64,000 bases of DNA from Kyrpidia spormannii (GTDB taxonomy: Bacteria > Bacillota > Bacilli > Kyrpidiales > Kyrpidiaceae). The DNA is taken from NCBI RefSeq assembly GCF_002804065.1, contig NZ_CP024955.1, positions 2,356,001 to 2,420,000 on the forward strand. Direction: 5' to 3'. The notes beneath the pieces are model-generated. The model made no database searches. It saw nothing but the letters and a program-made list of their open reading frames with translations, and had not been told where the DNA came from. The stretch's first letter is position 1, and each line of letters begins with the position of its first letter. The position numbers were made by a program, and so were the translations under genes. Of the stretch, positions 34,124-43,109 are shown piece after piece.

Positions 34124-34546
34124 GTGCAAAGCCAAAGTTATTTGGACCAACTGCGAAAACAGGGATTGAAGTTGACCGGTCAACGCAAGATGATCCTGCA
34201 TATCCTTTTGACCGAAAACCGGTACATGTCGGCGAAAGAACTGATCGACCAAGTGCAGGAACAGTATCCCCATATCAGCTACGACACCATTTATCGCAAC
34301 CTGAGAATGCTCCGGGACGAGCACATTATTGAAGAATCGATGTTTGAAGACGGAAGTGCCAGGTTTCGAATCCGGTGCGCCGATCCCCATCATCACCATT
34401 TTATCTGCACCCGATGCGGAGCCACGATTCCCATCGAAGCCTGTCCCATGGAGTTGACTGTGCCCGCTCCGGAAGGCTTTCTCGTACAAAGTCACCGATT
34501 CGAAGTTTTTGGTGTGTGTGGCCAATGCCGAGATGTAACGAAATAA
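34124..34546 (+). CDS. zur: Fur-family regulator, probably Zur
   Basis: A 140-residue Fur-family metalloregulator. The winged helix is in residues about 10-80 (KLTGQRKMILHILL, SYDTIYRNLRML). The dimerisation part has the HHHHFICTRCG segment and the two CxxC pairs (CTRC and CGQC) that hold structural zinc. The neighbouring zinc transporter and Zur-type boxes argue for Zur rather than Fur or PerR. The start is GTG 34124, with an SD-like AAAGGACGGG further upstream. It diverges from znuACB. Confidence 0.85.
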   Translation: MQSQSYLDQLRKQGLKLTGQRKMILHILLTENRYMSAKELIDQVQEQYPHISYDTIYRNLRMLRDEHIIEESMFEDGSARFRIRCADPHHHHFICTRCGATIPIEACPMELTVPAPEGFLVQSHRFEVFGVCGQCRDVTK

Positions 34547-34600
34547 AGGGTTGCTCCGTCTATTGTTTAGAAAAATCTTCTGTGAAGAGGCGGGAAGCGC

Positions 34601-35419
34601 ATGCGGCTATTGTGGCGCAGCCAACGGCAACGAGGCATCCTGGTTGCGATGGCCGTAGCTTTTATGGCAGGACTAGCGGGATGCGGCCCCACATCGTCGA
34701 CGGTCGATCCCCCCGTACCGGCCGCCGATCCCATCCAGGCGGAAAACGCCCGCCTGAAACAACAAGTGGCCGAACTGCAAAAAAGGCTTTCGGCCCTTGA
34801 ACCCGATACGCCCGTTACACGGCCTCTTTCAGACATCGATCGTGAAGTCGAGATTTTCACCGCCACCCACCCCATCACCCCCGTCGATCAAGTCCTGCGC
34901 CGAGGAGCACGGTTGCCCTTTGACGCGGTGGTGACAAACACGCAGTGGCGGCGACCGGGGTATTCCGGAGTTTGGCACAGCACCTATTTCGGTGGAAAAT
35001 ACAGCGGAGTGGAGAAGCTGGTGGAACTGGCGGCCCATCGCGCTTTTGTGTACACCGGTGGGTTGGCGGCCTCCCAACAGTTGCTCTACGGGCTGGGAAT
35101 CGTCACGACTCCTGAAAGCGACGCAACCCGGGGGAAAAACCTTCCCCTTCAAGATACCCGGGGAGACCACATCAGCCTTCTGATTCTCTACGGACAGGTT
35201 CAAAGCGTGACGCGGTTGGACAAGCAGGTGGTGGTCAAGGTAAAACCCACCGAGGCAGGCTTTCAGGAAGTGCGGCTGAATACCGTGGACGTCCTGGGAA
35301 AGACGGGAACTTCAGGGGGGGACTCGGGAACATCGACCGTGTTGTTCGAGTTCGTGACGCCGGAAGGCGATCCTTTAGATGCCTATACGGCGGACTTGAC
35401 GGGGTTAAGGAAAGGGTGA
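34601..35419 (+). CDS. Lipoprotein of unknown function
   Basis: A 272-residue exported lipoprotein. The signal peptide ends in the lipobox LAGCG (about residue 28). A short coiled coil follows (AENARLKQQVAELQKRLSAL, about 46-65), then a beta-rich domain with GYSGVWHSTYFGG and ISLLILYGQVQSVTRLDKQVVVKVKP. No family is recognised. The start ATG 34601 has GAGGCGGG upstream. It follows zur by 54 bases; the absence of zinc-ligand motifs means I do not assign it to zinc uptake. Confidence 0.7.
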   Translation: MRLLWRSQRQRGILVAMAVAFMAGLAGCGPTSSTVDPPVPAADPIQAENARLKQQVAELQKRLSALEPDTPVTRPLSDIDREVEIFTATHPITPVDQVLRRGARLPFDAVVTNTQWRRPGYSGVWHSTYFGGKYSGVEKLVELAAHRAFVYTGGLAASQQLLYGLGIVTTPESDATRGKNLPLQDTRGDHISLLILYGQVQSVTRLDKQVVVKVKPTEAGFQEVRLNTVDVLGKTGTSGGDSGTSTVLFEFVTPEGDPLDAYTADLTGLRKG

Positions 35420-35457
35420 GAAAAACGGGTTTGCCCATGAACGCTCCGTCCAACAAA

Positions 35458-35490
35458 CAACCTCCCCGCCCGGCCCGGCGAGGAGGTTAA
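35458..35490 (-). terminator. Terminator behind the zinc-ribbon gene
   Basis: AACCTCC-C-CGCC pairs with GGCG-A-GGAGGTT around one mismatch. On the minus strand it is followed by a T-rich stretch (TTGTTTGTT). It may also slow plus-strand transcription from the lipoprotein gene. Confidence 0.6.
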
Positions 35491-35615
35491 CTTCGATCCT
35501 GACTGCGCCCCTCATCGTCATCCAATCGGCGATGACAGTCAGGGCAGATGTTGAACTCCCTTTCTACTTCGTCTCCTTCATAAAATTGGCCGCATTCCAA
35601 GCAAATGTACTGCAC
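35487..35615 (-). CDS. 42-residue zinc-ribbon protein
   Basis: A tiny protein beginning with GTG 35615 behind a near-perfect SD (AGGAGGTGATCCC). Two CxxC knuckles, CLEC and CPDC, 19 residues apart, predict one zinc ribbon, followed by an acidic tail (RRLDDDEGRSQD). It has its own good promoter at 35685-35713 and a terminator, which supports a real gene. Function is unknown; the nearest neighbour is sodA. Confidence 0.75.
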   Translation of the reverse strand: MQYICLECGQFYEGDEVEREFNICPDCHRRLDDDEGRSQDRS

Positions 35616-35684
35616 GGGATCACCTCCTGCTCTGTGCGTTCGTGTGGCCTTCGAAACGAACGAGCTTGAATTATTCTTATGCGT

Positions 35685-35713
35685 ATTATACCGCGGTTGT
35701 GCTTGACTGGCAA
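35685..35713 (-). promoter_or_regulatory. Sigma-A promoter of the zinc-ribbon gene
   Basis: On the minus strand TTGCCA (35713-35708) and TATAAT (35690-35685) are exactly 17 bases apart. The -35 starts right next to the T run of the sodA terminator. The leader is about 63 bases. Confidence 0.8.
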
Positions 35714-35754
35714 GAAAAAGCCGGGCTCGGCCCTGTGCAGAACCGTTGCCCGGC
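35714..35754 (-). terminator. Terminator of sodA
   Basis: GCCGGGC and GCCCGGC arms (35748-35754 and 35720-35726) enclose a 21-base loop and are followed on the minus strand by five T residues (35719-35715). Confidence 0.75.
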
Positions 35755-35775
35755 AATGAGATCCGGTGATCGGGG

Positions 35776-36390
35776 TCAGGCTTTGGCCTCCGCGAACCGC
35801 TTTGCCACAGCGTCCCAATTCACCACATTCCACCAAGCGGCGATGTATTCGGGCCGTTTGTTCTGATACTTGAGATAGTAGGCGTGCTCCCATACGTCCA
35901 GTCCCAAGATCGGATAATCTCCGTCCATGTACGGGCTGTCCTGGTTCGGGGTGCTAGTGATCTCCAGCTTCCCGCCCGGTTTCATGACGAGCCAAGCCCA
36001 ACCGCTGCCAAAACGGCCTGCCGCCGCTTTAGAAAACTGATCCTTGAAGGAATCGAAACTTCCAAAGGTGCTGTTGATCGCGTCCGCCAGGGCTCCGGTC
36101 GGCTGGCCGCCACCGCCTGGTTTCATGATCTCCCAAAACATGCTATGATTCGCATGTCCGCCTCCGTTGTTCCGGACAGCGGTACGAATGTTTTCGGGAA
36201 CACTGTTGATCCCGCGAAGCAGGTCCTCGATGCTCTTGGCTTCCAGGTCTGCGTGACCTTCCAACGCTGCGTTGAGGTTATTCACGTAGGTGCCATGGTG
36301 GCGATCGTGGTGGATCTCCATGGTGAGGGCATCGATGTACGGCTCCAGGGCGTTGAAAGCATATGGCAGAGGCGGTAATTGATGTGCCAT
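35776..36390 (-). CDS. sodA: Superoxide dismutase (Mn/Fe)
   Basis: A 204-residue enzyme that dismutates superoxide. The metal ligands are His27, His82, Asp165 and His169 (DVWEHAYY). The [10 protein letters not shown] segment and the [20 protein letters not shown] block favour the manganese type. The ATG start 36390 follows AGGAGGGATTCC. Single gene with its own terminator. Confidence 0.96.
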   Translation of the reverse strand: MAHQLPPLPYAFNALEPYIDALTMEIHHDRHHGTYVNNLNAALEGHADLEAKSIEDLLRGINSVPENIRTAVRNNGGGHANHSMFWEIMKPGGGGQPTGALADAINSTFGSFDSFKDQFSKAAAGRFGSGWAWLVMKPGGKLEITSTPNQDSPYMDGDYPILGLDVWEHAYYLKYQNKRPEYIAAWWNVVNWDAVAKRFAEAKA

Positions 36391-36598
36391 TGGAATCCCT
36401 CCTATGTAAGCAGAATGAGTGGTACATCTTTATCCTACACGATTTGCCGAAACAATGCCAAACCTCTCTGCTGCCGACAAAAAGCCTAGAGAGCCGATCG
36501 GCTCCCCACAGCGCCCGGTCCGATTCCCGGACGCCCTGTTCAATGATACAATCAATATTAAATAAGACATATTTGAAGTGGAGGATCCACGAAAATCG

Positions 36599-38149
36599 AT
36601 GAAGCCACATCCCTGGTTGTATGCCTTCGTGTTCGTCACCGGAGCCGCGGTCATGACTTTGGAGATGGCCGCTTCCCGTTTTGCCGCGCCATTTTTTGGC
36701 ACATCCCAAATTGTATGGGCGAACATTATCGGTTTGATTATGATCGCACTGTCCCTGGGGTATTGGTTGGGTGGCCGGCTGGCAGACCGCTATCCTCGGT
36801 GGCACTTGTTATTTGCCGCCGTAGGAATGGCGGGACTCCTGGCCTGTGCCATCCCCTGGACGGGCCCGTGGGTATTCCATCAACTCCAGGCTGGGATTAC
36901 AGGAACGCCCATTCACATTATTGTTTTTTCGTTTTTCGGCATCTTGATCATGTTTGCACCCCCGGTGTTTCTCCTGGCTACGGTCAGTCCCTTTGTGCTG
37001 CGACTTTCGGGCAGAGATGTGAGCGACCTGGGCAAGGTGGCCGGGGCTCTTTACGCATGGTCCACGGTGGGGAGTATCGCCGGAACTTTTGTCACCGCTT
37101 TCGTGTTGATCCCCCGCCTCGGTACTCACATGACCATTGTGCTCACCTCTGGCGCCCTGATCGTCTCCGCCGCGATGGGGCTCACCGCCGTGTCCCCCCG
37201 CCGCTGGTGGTGGTCGTGGTTATTGTTACTCGTTCCCTTGGTGACCGCCTTGGGAGGTCCCCGGGCGGTCAAACCGGTTCAGGGACTTTTATTCGAAACA
37301 GAGACGGAGTATCAGTACGTCCAAGTGGCGGCTCTCCCAGACGGATCGACGGCGCTCATTTATAACGAGGGCGGAGGGGTCCAGTCCTTGCGGCGTCCGG
37401 GAGATGCCCTTGTGCCCCGGGATTACTACAGTTATATGACCCTCCTTCCGTACTTGTCCGGAAATCCTTCTTCCGACCGCATGGAGGGGGTGGTCATCGG
37501 TGCAGCGGGCGGGACCATTCTGCATCTCATCGACCACTACGACCAGGGATCGTTCCCAGGGCTCCGTCTGGAAGGGGTGGAGATCGACCCGGTGGTGGCG
37601 AAGCTCGGGCCGCGGTATTTTGGCCTGAACCCCGCGCGAACGCCCATCCGGGTGGCGGATGGCCGGGCTTTTGTCACGGCTTCTCAGCACACTTGGGACT
37701 TTGCCGTGGTGGACGCGTACAGCCAGCAGATCTACATTCCGTTTCACCTGGCAACCAAGGAGTTTTTTTCCACCCTGGCCGATCACCTAACCACCCGGGG
37801 CGTGATGGCCTTTAATGTAAACGCAGTCAGCCCAGATTCTCCCCTTCTTCTGTCTCTGCTGAAGACCGTTCAAGAGGTCTTTCCCCATTTTGTGGTGATT
37901 CGGGTGCCGGACAGTTACAATTACCTTGTGATAGCGGGGCGCAGCCCTCTCCCCACCGAGGCCCTTCGGGCCCTCGGGATGGGGCGGTCTCCGGTGTCGT
38001 CCATCGCCCGGGAAGCCTTGGCGCACCTGTGGAGACCCACTCCGGAACAACTGAAGCGGGGAATGGTACTGACAGACGACCGGGCACCAGTGGAATATTT
38101 GACCGACTCGATGATTTGGGATGTGGCTGGCCGGGGGATCAGTCCGTAA
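36599..38149 (+). CDS. Membrane-fused spermidine-synthase-like protein
   Basis: A 516-residue fusion. The first 215 residues form about seven membrane helices (beginning KPHPWLYAFVFVTGAAVMTLEMAASR, a family signature). The C-terminal part (about 225-510) has the aminopropyltransferase/methyltransferase fold: VIGAAGGT, EGVEIDP, RVADGRAF and DFAVVDAYS. The usual polyamine-site residues are changed (YYSYMTLLP instead of the YHE type), so the substrate may not be putrescine. Start ATG 36599 has GGAGG about 14 bases upstream; GTG 36578 lacks an SD. Such proteins are known PspA/DUF350/DUF4178 companions. Confidence 0.82.
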   Translation: MKPHPWLYAFVFVTGAAVMTLEMAASRFAAPFFGTSQIVWANIIGLIMIALSLGYWLGGRLADRYPRWHLLFAAVGMAGLLACAIPWTGPWVFHQLQAGITGTPIHIIVFSFFGILIMFAPPVFLLATVSPFVLRLSGRDVSDLGKVAGALYAWSTVGSIAGTFVTAFVLIPRLGTHMTIVLTSGALIVSAAMGLTAVSPRRWWWSWLLLLVPLVTALGGPRAVKPVQGLLFETETEYQYVQVAALPDGSTALIYNEGGGVQSLRRPGDALVPRDYYSYMTLLPYLSGNPSSDRMEGVVIGAAGGTILHLIDHYDQGSFPGLRLEGVEIDPVVAKLGPRYFGLNPARTPIRVADGRAFVTASQHTWDFAVVDAYSQQIYIPFHLATKEFFSTLADHLTTRGVMAFNVNAVSPDSPLLLSLLKTVQEVFPHFVVIRVPDSYNYLVIAGRSPLPTEALRALGMGRSPVSSIAREALAHLWRPTPEQLKRGMVLTDDRAPVEYLTDSMIWDVAGRGISP

Positions 38150-38216
38150 TAAACCCTCGATGATGTAATGGTGGATCGATAAGTGGAAGGCAGCTTGTTC
38201 GGGGAGATGATCGGAA

Positions 38217-39734
38217 ATGAAGCAGACCAATCGGAAATGGGTCACCGTATGCCTGATGGCCGCGATGTTTCTGTCCGCGATGGAGGCCACCATCGTGGCC
38301 ACGGCTATGCCCACCATCGTTGGAAAGCTGGGCGGGTTTTCTCAATTCACTTGGGTTTTCTCGATTTTCTTACTCACCCAGGCCGCATCGATTCCGATTT
38401 ACGGAAAGCTCGCCGACCTTTACGGGAGAAAACCGGTATTTGCCGTCGGGACGGGGTTATTCGTCATTGGCTCGGCGCTGTGCGGTTTGGCGGACTCCAT
38501 GCCGACACTTATCGCCTTTCGAGCTCTGCAGGGATTGGGGGCAGGTGCCGTACAGCCCATAGCAACGACGATTATCGGAGATCTGTACCCTGGGCCGGAA
38601 CGGGCGAAGGTTCAGGGGCTTTTGAGCAGCATGTGGGCCATCGCAGCTATTGTGGGCCCGGCGCTGGGAGGTCTGTTGGTCCAGACTGTCGGATGGCCGT
38701 GGATTTTTGAACTCAACGTCCCCCTCGGGATTCTGACGATCATCGGGATCGCTCTGTTTCTGCACGAGAAGGTCGAGCGCCGGGGCCATCAGATCGATTA
38801 TCTTGGGGCAATGACCCTGCTGATCGGCGTCAGCGCCCTGCTGACGGCGCTGCTCCAAGGGGGTGTAGCCTGGCCTTGGACTTCTGGCAAGGTCCTGGGA
38901 TTGTTCGCCGTCTCCGCCCTGTGTCTGGCTTTGTTCATTTGGATTGAGACCAAAGCCCAAGAACCGATGCTGCCGCTGTCTTTGTTGCGCCGCCCGGTCA
39001 TCGCCGCAGGCAACATCGCCGCGGTGATCACCGGTGGCATCACCCTGGGCGCTTCGTCCTTTTTGCCGACCTTCGCCCAAGGGGTACTTGGCACCTCGGC
39101 CATCATCGCCGGGGGAACAATCGTGACGGTGTCCATTGGCTGGCCGTTGGCCTCGACGCTGTCCGGAAAACTGATCTGGCGCTGGGGATACCGGGCCTTG
39201 GAAGTGGCGGGCCTGTTGTTCTGCACCTTAGGGGCAATTTTGTATCTGACCATCTCGCCATCGACTCCCCCGTGGCACATGGCCGCCTTTAGCCTCGTTC
39301 TCGGGGTCGGGTTAGGCCTCGCTTCCACGACCCAAATTGTGGCCATTCAGACCAGTGTGCCCTGGCAGCAACGGGGGATTGCCACGGGGGCCAACATGTT
39401 CGCGCGAATTCTCGGCAGCACCTTGGGGGTCGCGGTGATGGGAACCGTGGTGAACGCCGGTCTGAGCCGAGCGTTGTCGGCCACGCCCATCGCCCGGAAA
39501 TACGAAACGGCGGACCCGATTTCGGTAACCAATCTTTTGCTCGACCCCGTGCGCCGGGCAGGGTTACCCCCCGGTGATTTGCGGGTTCTGAGCGACGCCC
39601 TGGCCCACAGCATCCACTCGACCTTTTGGGTGCTCCTCGTCGCGGGGATTCTGGGGACTCTCGTCGCCTTCGGCATGCCGGGCGGGGTGCCTCAGTCCGA
39701 GAAGTCCAGGGAACAGCCGGAGACCGGCCGATAA
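38217..39734 (+). CDS. DHA2-family (EmrB/QacA) drug:H+ antiporter
   Basis: A 505-residue major facilitator with about 14 predicted helices. It has the motif A variant GKLADLYGRKPVF between helices 2 and 3, the motif D1-like FLSAMEATIVATAMPTI in helix 1 and the antiporter motif C-like SMWAIAAIVGPALGG. Efflux of hydrophobic or cationic compounds is likely; the substrate is unknown. The ATG start at 38217 has GGGGAG about 10 bases upstream. No TetR or MarR regulator gene lies next to it. Confidence 0.9.
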   Translation: MKQTNRKWVTVCLMAAMFLSAMEATIVATAMPTIVGKLGGFSQFTWVFSIFLLTQAASIPIYGKLADLYGRKPVFAVGTGLFVIGSALCGLADSMPTLIAFRALQGLGAGAVQPIATTIIGDLYPGPERAKVQGLLSSMWAIAAIVGPALGGLLVQTVGWPWIFELNVPLGILTIIGIALFLHEKVERRGHQIDYLGAMTLLIGVSALLTALLQGGVAWPWTSGKVLGLFAVSALCLALFIWIETKAQEPMLPLSLLRRPVIAAGNIAAVITGGITLGASSFLPTFAQGVLGTSAIIAGGTIVTVSIGWPLASTLSGKLIWRWGYRALEVAGLLFCTLGAILYLTISPSTPPWHMAAFSLVLGVGLGLASTTQIVAIQTSVPWQQRGIATGANMFARILGSTLGVAVMGTVVNAGLSRALSATPIARKYETADPISVTNLLLDPVRRAGLPPGDLRVLSDALAHSIHSTFWVLLVAGILGTLVAFGMPGGVPQSEKSREQPETGR

Positions 39735-39873
39735 TCAGGATGAAGCGGCGGCCATCAGGCCTGTTTCCTAACATTCCCATTCTCTACGTGCGAAACGCAA
39801 TTTATTATGCTATCATGAGGAAGGTATTGAGACTCGCAGGACATTCGTTGCGGTAAAGTGGGGTCGATGGCCC

Positions 39874-40458
39874 GTGCACGTATGGAACCGGTTGTTTGGA
39901 TCCCACGATGACGAGCGGCAAGTTTTCGAGGAACTGTGGGACAAGATGTACCGCCACGCATACATGGTCGTTCGGGACACTCATCTCGCCCAAGACGTGG
40001 TTCAAGAAGCGTGGATTAAGATCTGGCGTCAGATCAAAACCCTTCGGGAACCGGACCGTTTAGGCGCGTGGGCCACAAAAATTGTTCATCACACGGCAAT
40101 CGACCTGGTGCGCCGCCGACAACGATGGAACGAAATCTCATCGGAAAACGTCTATGAAGTAGAGGGAACAGAAGAGAGTACGAGAACAGATGGACCTGAG
40201 GAAGTTTTCTTCCAGAGAGCGGACGCTGATGAGTTAATTCGGGCGCTGAACCAGCTCTCGGACGATCATCGCGTCGTACTGGTGCTGCGCTTTTATTACG
40301 ATTACAAGTACGATGAAATGGCGGATATGCTCCAAGTTCCCGTCGGCGTTGTGAAATCCCGGTTGCATCGGGCCAAGAACGCCTTAAAGCAGATTTTGGA
40401 ACATGACCGGTCGTCGTTGTCGGTGCGGGAGGTGAGTGTGACTGATGAACGACTTTGA
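39874..40458 (+). CDS. ECF-type RNA polymerase sigma factor
   Basis: A 194-residue group IV sigma factor. Region 2 (about 15-85) has RDTHLAQDVVQEAWIKIWRQ and the -10-contacting WATKIVHHTAIDLVRRRQR. Region 4 (about 118-175) has LSDDHRVVLVLRFYYDYKYDEMADML and VPVGVVKSRLHRAKNAL. Start GTG 39874. The next gene overlaps by 14 bases and encodes a single-pass membrane protein, the usual place for an anti-sigma factor. Confidence 0.92.
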   Translation: MHVWNRLFGSHDDERQVFEELWDKMYRHAYMVVRDTHLAQDVVQEAWIKIWRQIKTLREPDRLGAWATKIVHHTAIDLVRRRQRWNEISSENVYEVEGTEESTRTDGPEEVFFQRADADELIRALNQLSDDHRVVLVLRFYYDYKYDEMADMLQVPVGVVKSRLHRAKNALKQILEHDRSSLSVREVSVTDERL

Positions 40459-41437
40459 AAAGGAGATCCGCCGCGCCTTCGATCGCATGTTCAACGAGAT
40501 TGAGGTTCCCCCCGCCGAGCCCATCGTTGGGCGAATCGAGCGCAAGCAACAACAACGAAGGACAAAACGGTACATCGTCACCGGCATCTCCGCTGCCGCG
40601 GCGGCCGGCCTCATCGCGATGGTGTCAGTGCCCCACTTGGACGGGACATTTCGGAACCCTTCGGTGGCCTTCAATGCACCGCCGGGGAATACACGCGCGC
40701 CGGTCACACCGAACCCAACAAAACCGGGGAGTACACAGGCAACTCCGGGCCTTGGAACGCAATCCCCGGAAAAGGCGGGGGTTTCTCAACAAGGAGCGGG
40801 AGATGCCCCCGGTGGGTCCCCGGAACACCGTGTGGGGGACAGTGGTTCGGCTAGCAAGGGAGCTTTAGCCATGGGAGGTGCCCGGGGGTCTTTATCAACT
40901 GACAATCCAGGCGCTTCGGGGTCTCCGTCAAAAGGAGGCCAGCCATCTGCCACGAATGAGGCACAGGCCCCTTCTGCACAAGGAAAGCCCTCAGAGACTA
41001 GTTCGGGTTCGGTGGTCGGACTCAATCAGCAAGACAAAAGCCAGATTGTCCTTCCGAGCGCCCGGGCCATCCGGTGGACGCCCTATCAACCGTCGTTCAT
41101 CCCGGCGGGGTATGTACCGGTCGTGGAATTTGCATCAGCTACGGCCGCTCCGAATGGAGGGAAACCTCCGGTGGGCGTGCGGTGGACTTATCAGGGGCCG
41201 GACGATGCCATTCTAATCATCGCGCAACAGCCTCTAGAGCCGAACGCCGCTTCGCCGTTGCCGGTCTCGCCGTATCCCCAGGAGCAGACGACGGTACATG
41301 GACAAGCAGCGGTCTTCCAGCGGGGGAGCGATAACCTGCTACATCTCATCTGGGTGGAGAACGGGATCCGGTTTGACATTGCGACCAACACCGACAAGCA
41401 AACATTGCTTCAAGTTGCGACAGGATTAGCGCCATAG
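40445..41437 (+). CDS. Putative membrane anti-sigma/sensor protein with DUF4367-like domain
   Basis: A 330-residue protein: a 40-residue cytoplasmic N-terminus (FEKEIRRAFDRMF and a basic QQQRRTKR end), one membrane helix (about 42-62), a 140-residue Gly/Ser/Pro/Thr-rich linker that may span the wall, and an extracellular C-terminal domain (about 205-330) resembling DUF4367 (FIPAGYVPV and LIWVENGIRFDIATN). There is no HxxxCxxC zinc anti-sigma motif. Overlap with the ECF gene and the SD GGGAGGTGAG show coupling. I infer an anti-sigma role from position. Confidence 0.7.
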   Translation: MNDFEKEIRRAFDRMFNEIEVPPAEPIVGRIERKQQQRRTKRYIVTGISAAAAAGLIAMVSVPHLDGTFRNPSVAFNAPPGNTRAPVTPNPTKPGSTQATPGLGTQSPEKAGVSQQGAGDAPGGSPEHRVGDSGSASKGALAMGGARGSLSTDNPGASGSPSKGGQPSATNEAQAPSAQGKPSETSSGSVVGLNQQDKSQIVLPSARAIRWTPYQPSFIPAGYVPVVEFASATAAPNGGKPPVGVRWTYQGPDDAILIIAQQPLEPNAASPLPVSPYPQEQTTVHGQAAVFQRGSDNLLHLIWVENGIRFDIATNTDKQTLLQVATGLAP

Positions 41438-41460
41438 ACGCTCCACTGCATCTCAACTAG

Positions 41461-41533
41461 GTGCAAAACGGGACCCCATTTGACACTGGACTTGCTTCAA
41501 GTGACAACAGGATTGGCGCCAATAAACGCACCA
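41461..41533 (+). pseudogene. Degenerate copy of the 3' end of the preceding gene
   Basis: The stretch repeats, with about 75-80 percent identity by eye and one gap, the sequence around 41356-41445 that encodes the end of the DUF4367-like protein. Blocks such as AACGGGA, TTTGACA, TTGCTTCAAGT and ACAGGATTGGCGCC are shared, and the common part continues beyond the stop codon. It contains no start or SD. Confidence 0.6.
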
Positions 41534-41563
41534 CAGAAAGCCATGACGAATGTGACGATCAAG

Positions 41564-41592
41564 AACCGTGCGGAGTAACGTGCGGTTTTTTT
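41564..41592 (+). terminator. Terminator after the ECF operon
   Basis: AACCGTGCG and CGTGCGGTT pair over nine bases including two G-T pairs, with a six-base loop, and run into seven T residues. Confidence 0.75.
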
Positions 41593-41698
41593 ACTTTTTT
41601 GTGTTAGTTTCCATAACATAACCCCTTGTCCCAGATGGCTGTCCCGCATAGAATGTGAAATATGATACAGCGTAGACGCAGGGTGAGGGGGAGTGACT

Positions 41699-43105
41699 AT
41701 GTGGAAAAAAAGCCGTCGGGCACAAAAAGAAAACCTCGACCCGGACCGTTCGGAAAAGCTTCAGAGCTTCGTGTACGCGTCCCGGGTGGCAGCTGACCGC
41801 CTGGCCGCCGTAGTTAGACAAGTAGACGCCTGCACGGACGATTTGCATCGAATCGCCGAAAACACTTTGCGCCTACAGGCTGCTATGTATTCTCAAGGCC
41901 AACACGCTTTGGCGGAACTTCAGGAAACGGCGGCATCGACCCGGGAGGTATCCGCAGCTGCAGATTCCATCACCACCTCTGTCGACCATATTCGCCAGCA
42001 GAGTGACACCGCCCACCAGCTCCTACAGGAAGTGGTCTCTTCTTTGTCCCTGACCGAACGAGCGATGGAAGATGTCAAAGCAAAAGTGCGAGAGATTCGC
42101 GCCCATGTCCAAGACTTTGTCCGCCAGTCCGAACAGATACAAGAAATCCACCATATCATTCAGAAAACTGTCTCCCAAACGACGCTTTTAGCATTGAACG
42201 CCGGCATCGAGGCTGCCCGGGCAGCTGACCAGGGAAAAGGATTTGCTGTGGTGGCCGCTGAAATCAGGAAACTCGCTGAGCAAGGCCGGACAGCCGTCGC
42301 CCGCTCGTCAGACATTCTCGATCAATTGAGAAAGGACATGCAGGCCATGCTCCAGGCTGCGAACTCCGGGGAAACCGCGGTCAACAACGGGGTCGATCAA
42401 GTCACCGCAGTCATCAAACGCATCGGCGCCCTGGCGGATCCTTTCTCCCAGGTGAACCACTGGGCCGTCGCCACCTCCGAAGCGAGCCGCCGCCAGTCCG
42501 CACTGACAACCCAAACTGACCATAAAACCGCCCAGGCGGCCTCGGCCATCGAAGCGGTAATTGCAGACGTGGGCTCCGTTCTTAAAGATATGAACCAACA
42601 GGGGCGACACATTGAGGCACTGCGCACCCTGGGCAATCACCTGCAGGAGACCTCTGAAAACTTGATCCGGGCTTTTGACGCCATTGCCGGGTGGATGCAA
42701 AACGATCCCTTAACCATTGATACGCACCGGCTCAATGCCTGCCGAGAATTGTTGATCAACCTGAGCCAGGAACCGGAAATCAAAGGAATGAGACCGGAGT
42801 CTCACCGGCGCCGCTTACAAACCTTTCTCCGGCAACAACCTGATTTTGAGGCGATTTGGTCGAACAGCCCGGATGGATCGTTTGTGTTCTCCGAACCTCC
42901 GGCCGGCCTCGTCAACGCCAAGGAGAGGCAGTGGTGGATCCAGGCCATGGGCGGCAACGTCTATATATCAGAACCATATGTATCCGCCATTAGCCATCGG
43001 CCTACCATTACCATCGCCGTCCCCATCTACGGGGAATTGGGGAACATCGTCGGATGCTTGGGGGCTGACCTGGATCTGAGGGGAAAACCGGCCACTCGAC
43101 AATAA
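41699..43105 (+). CDS. Soluble methyl-accepting chemoreceptor with C-terminal Cache-like sensor
   Basis: A 468-residue protein with no membrane helix or signal peptide. The chemoreceptor signalling hairpin comes first, with the tip at about residues 159-195 ([36 protein letters not shown]). The C-terminal 140 residues resemble the membrane-distal part of a Cache/PDC sensor: [37 protein letters not shown] and [24 protein letters not shown]. Start ATG 41699 has GAGGGGG seven bases upstream. Sensor-after-signal order in the cytoplasm is unusual. No che genes are nearby. Confidence 0.85.
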   Translation: MWKKSRRAQKENLDPDRSEKLQSFVYASRVAADRLAAVVRQVDACTDDLHRIAENTLRLQAAMYSQGQHALAELQETAASTREVSAAADSITTSVDHIRQQSDTAHQLLQEVVSSLSLTERAMEDVKAKVREIRAHVQDFVRQSEQIQEIHHIIQKTVSQTTLLALNAGIEAARAADQGKGFAVVAAEIRKLAEQGRTAVARSSDILDQLRKDMQAMLQAANSGETAVNNGVDQVTAVIKRIGALADPFSQVNHWAVATSEASRRQSALTTQTDHKTAQAASAIEAVIADVGSVLKDMNQQGRHIEALRTLGNHLQETSENLIRAFDAIAGWMQNDPLTIDTHRLNACRELLINLSQEPEIKGMRPESHRRRLQTFLRQQPDFEAIWSNSPDGSFVFSEPPAGLVNAKERQWWIQAMGGNVYISEPYVSAISHRPTITIAVPIYGELGNIVGCLGADLDLRGKPATRQ

Positions 43106-43109
43106 CCCC

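Noticed and set aside
34363-34377. tRNA-like TTCGAATCC
   Set aside because: It is inside the zur reading frame and no cloverleaf can be formed around it. No tRNA was found in the window.
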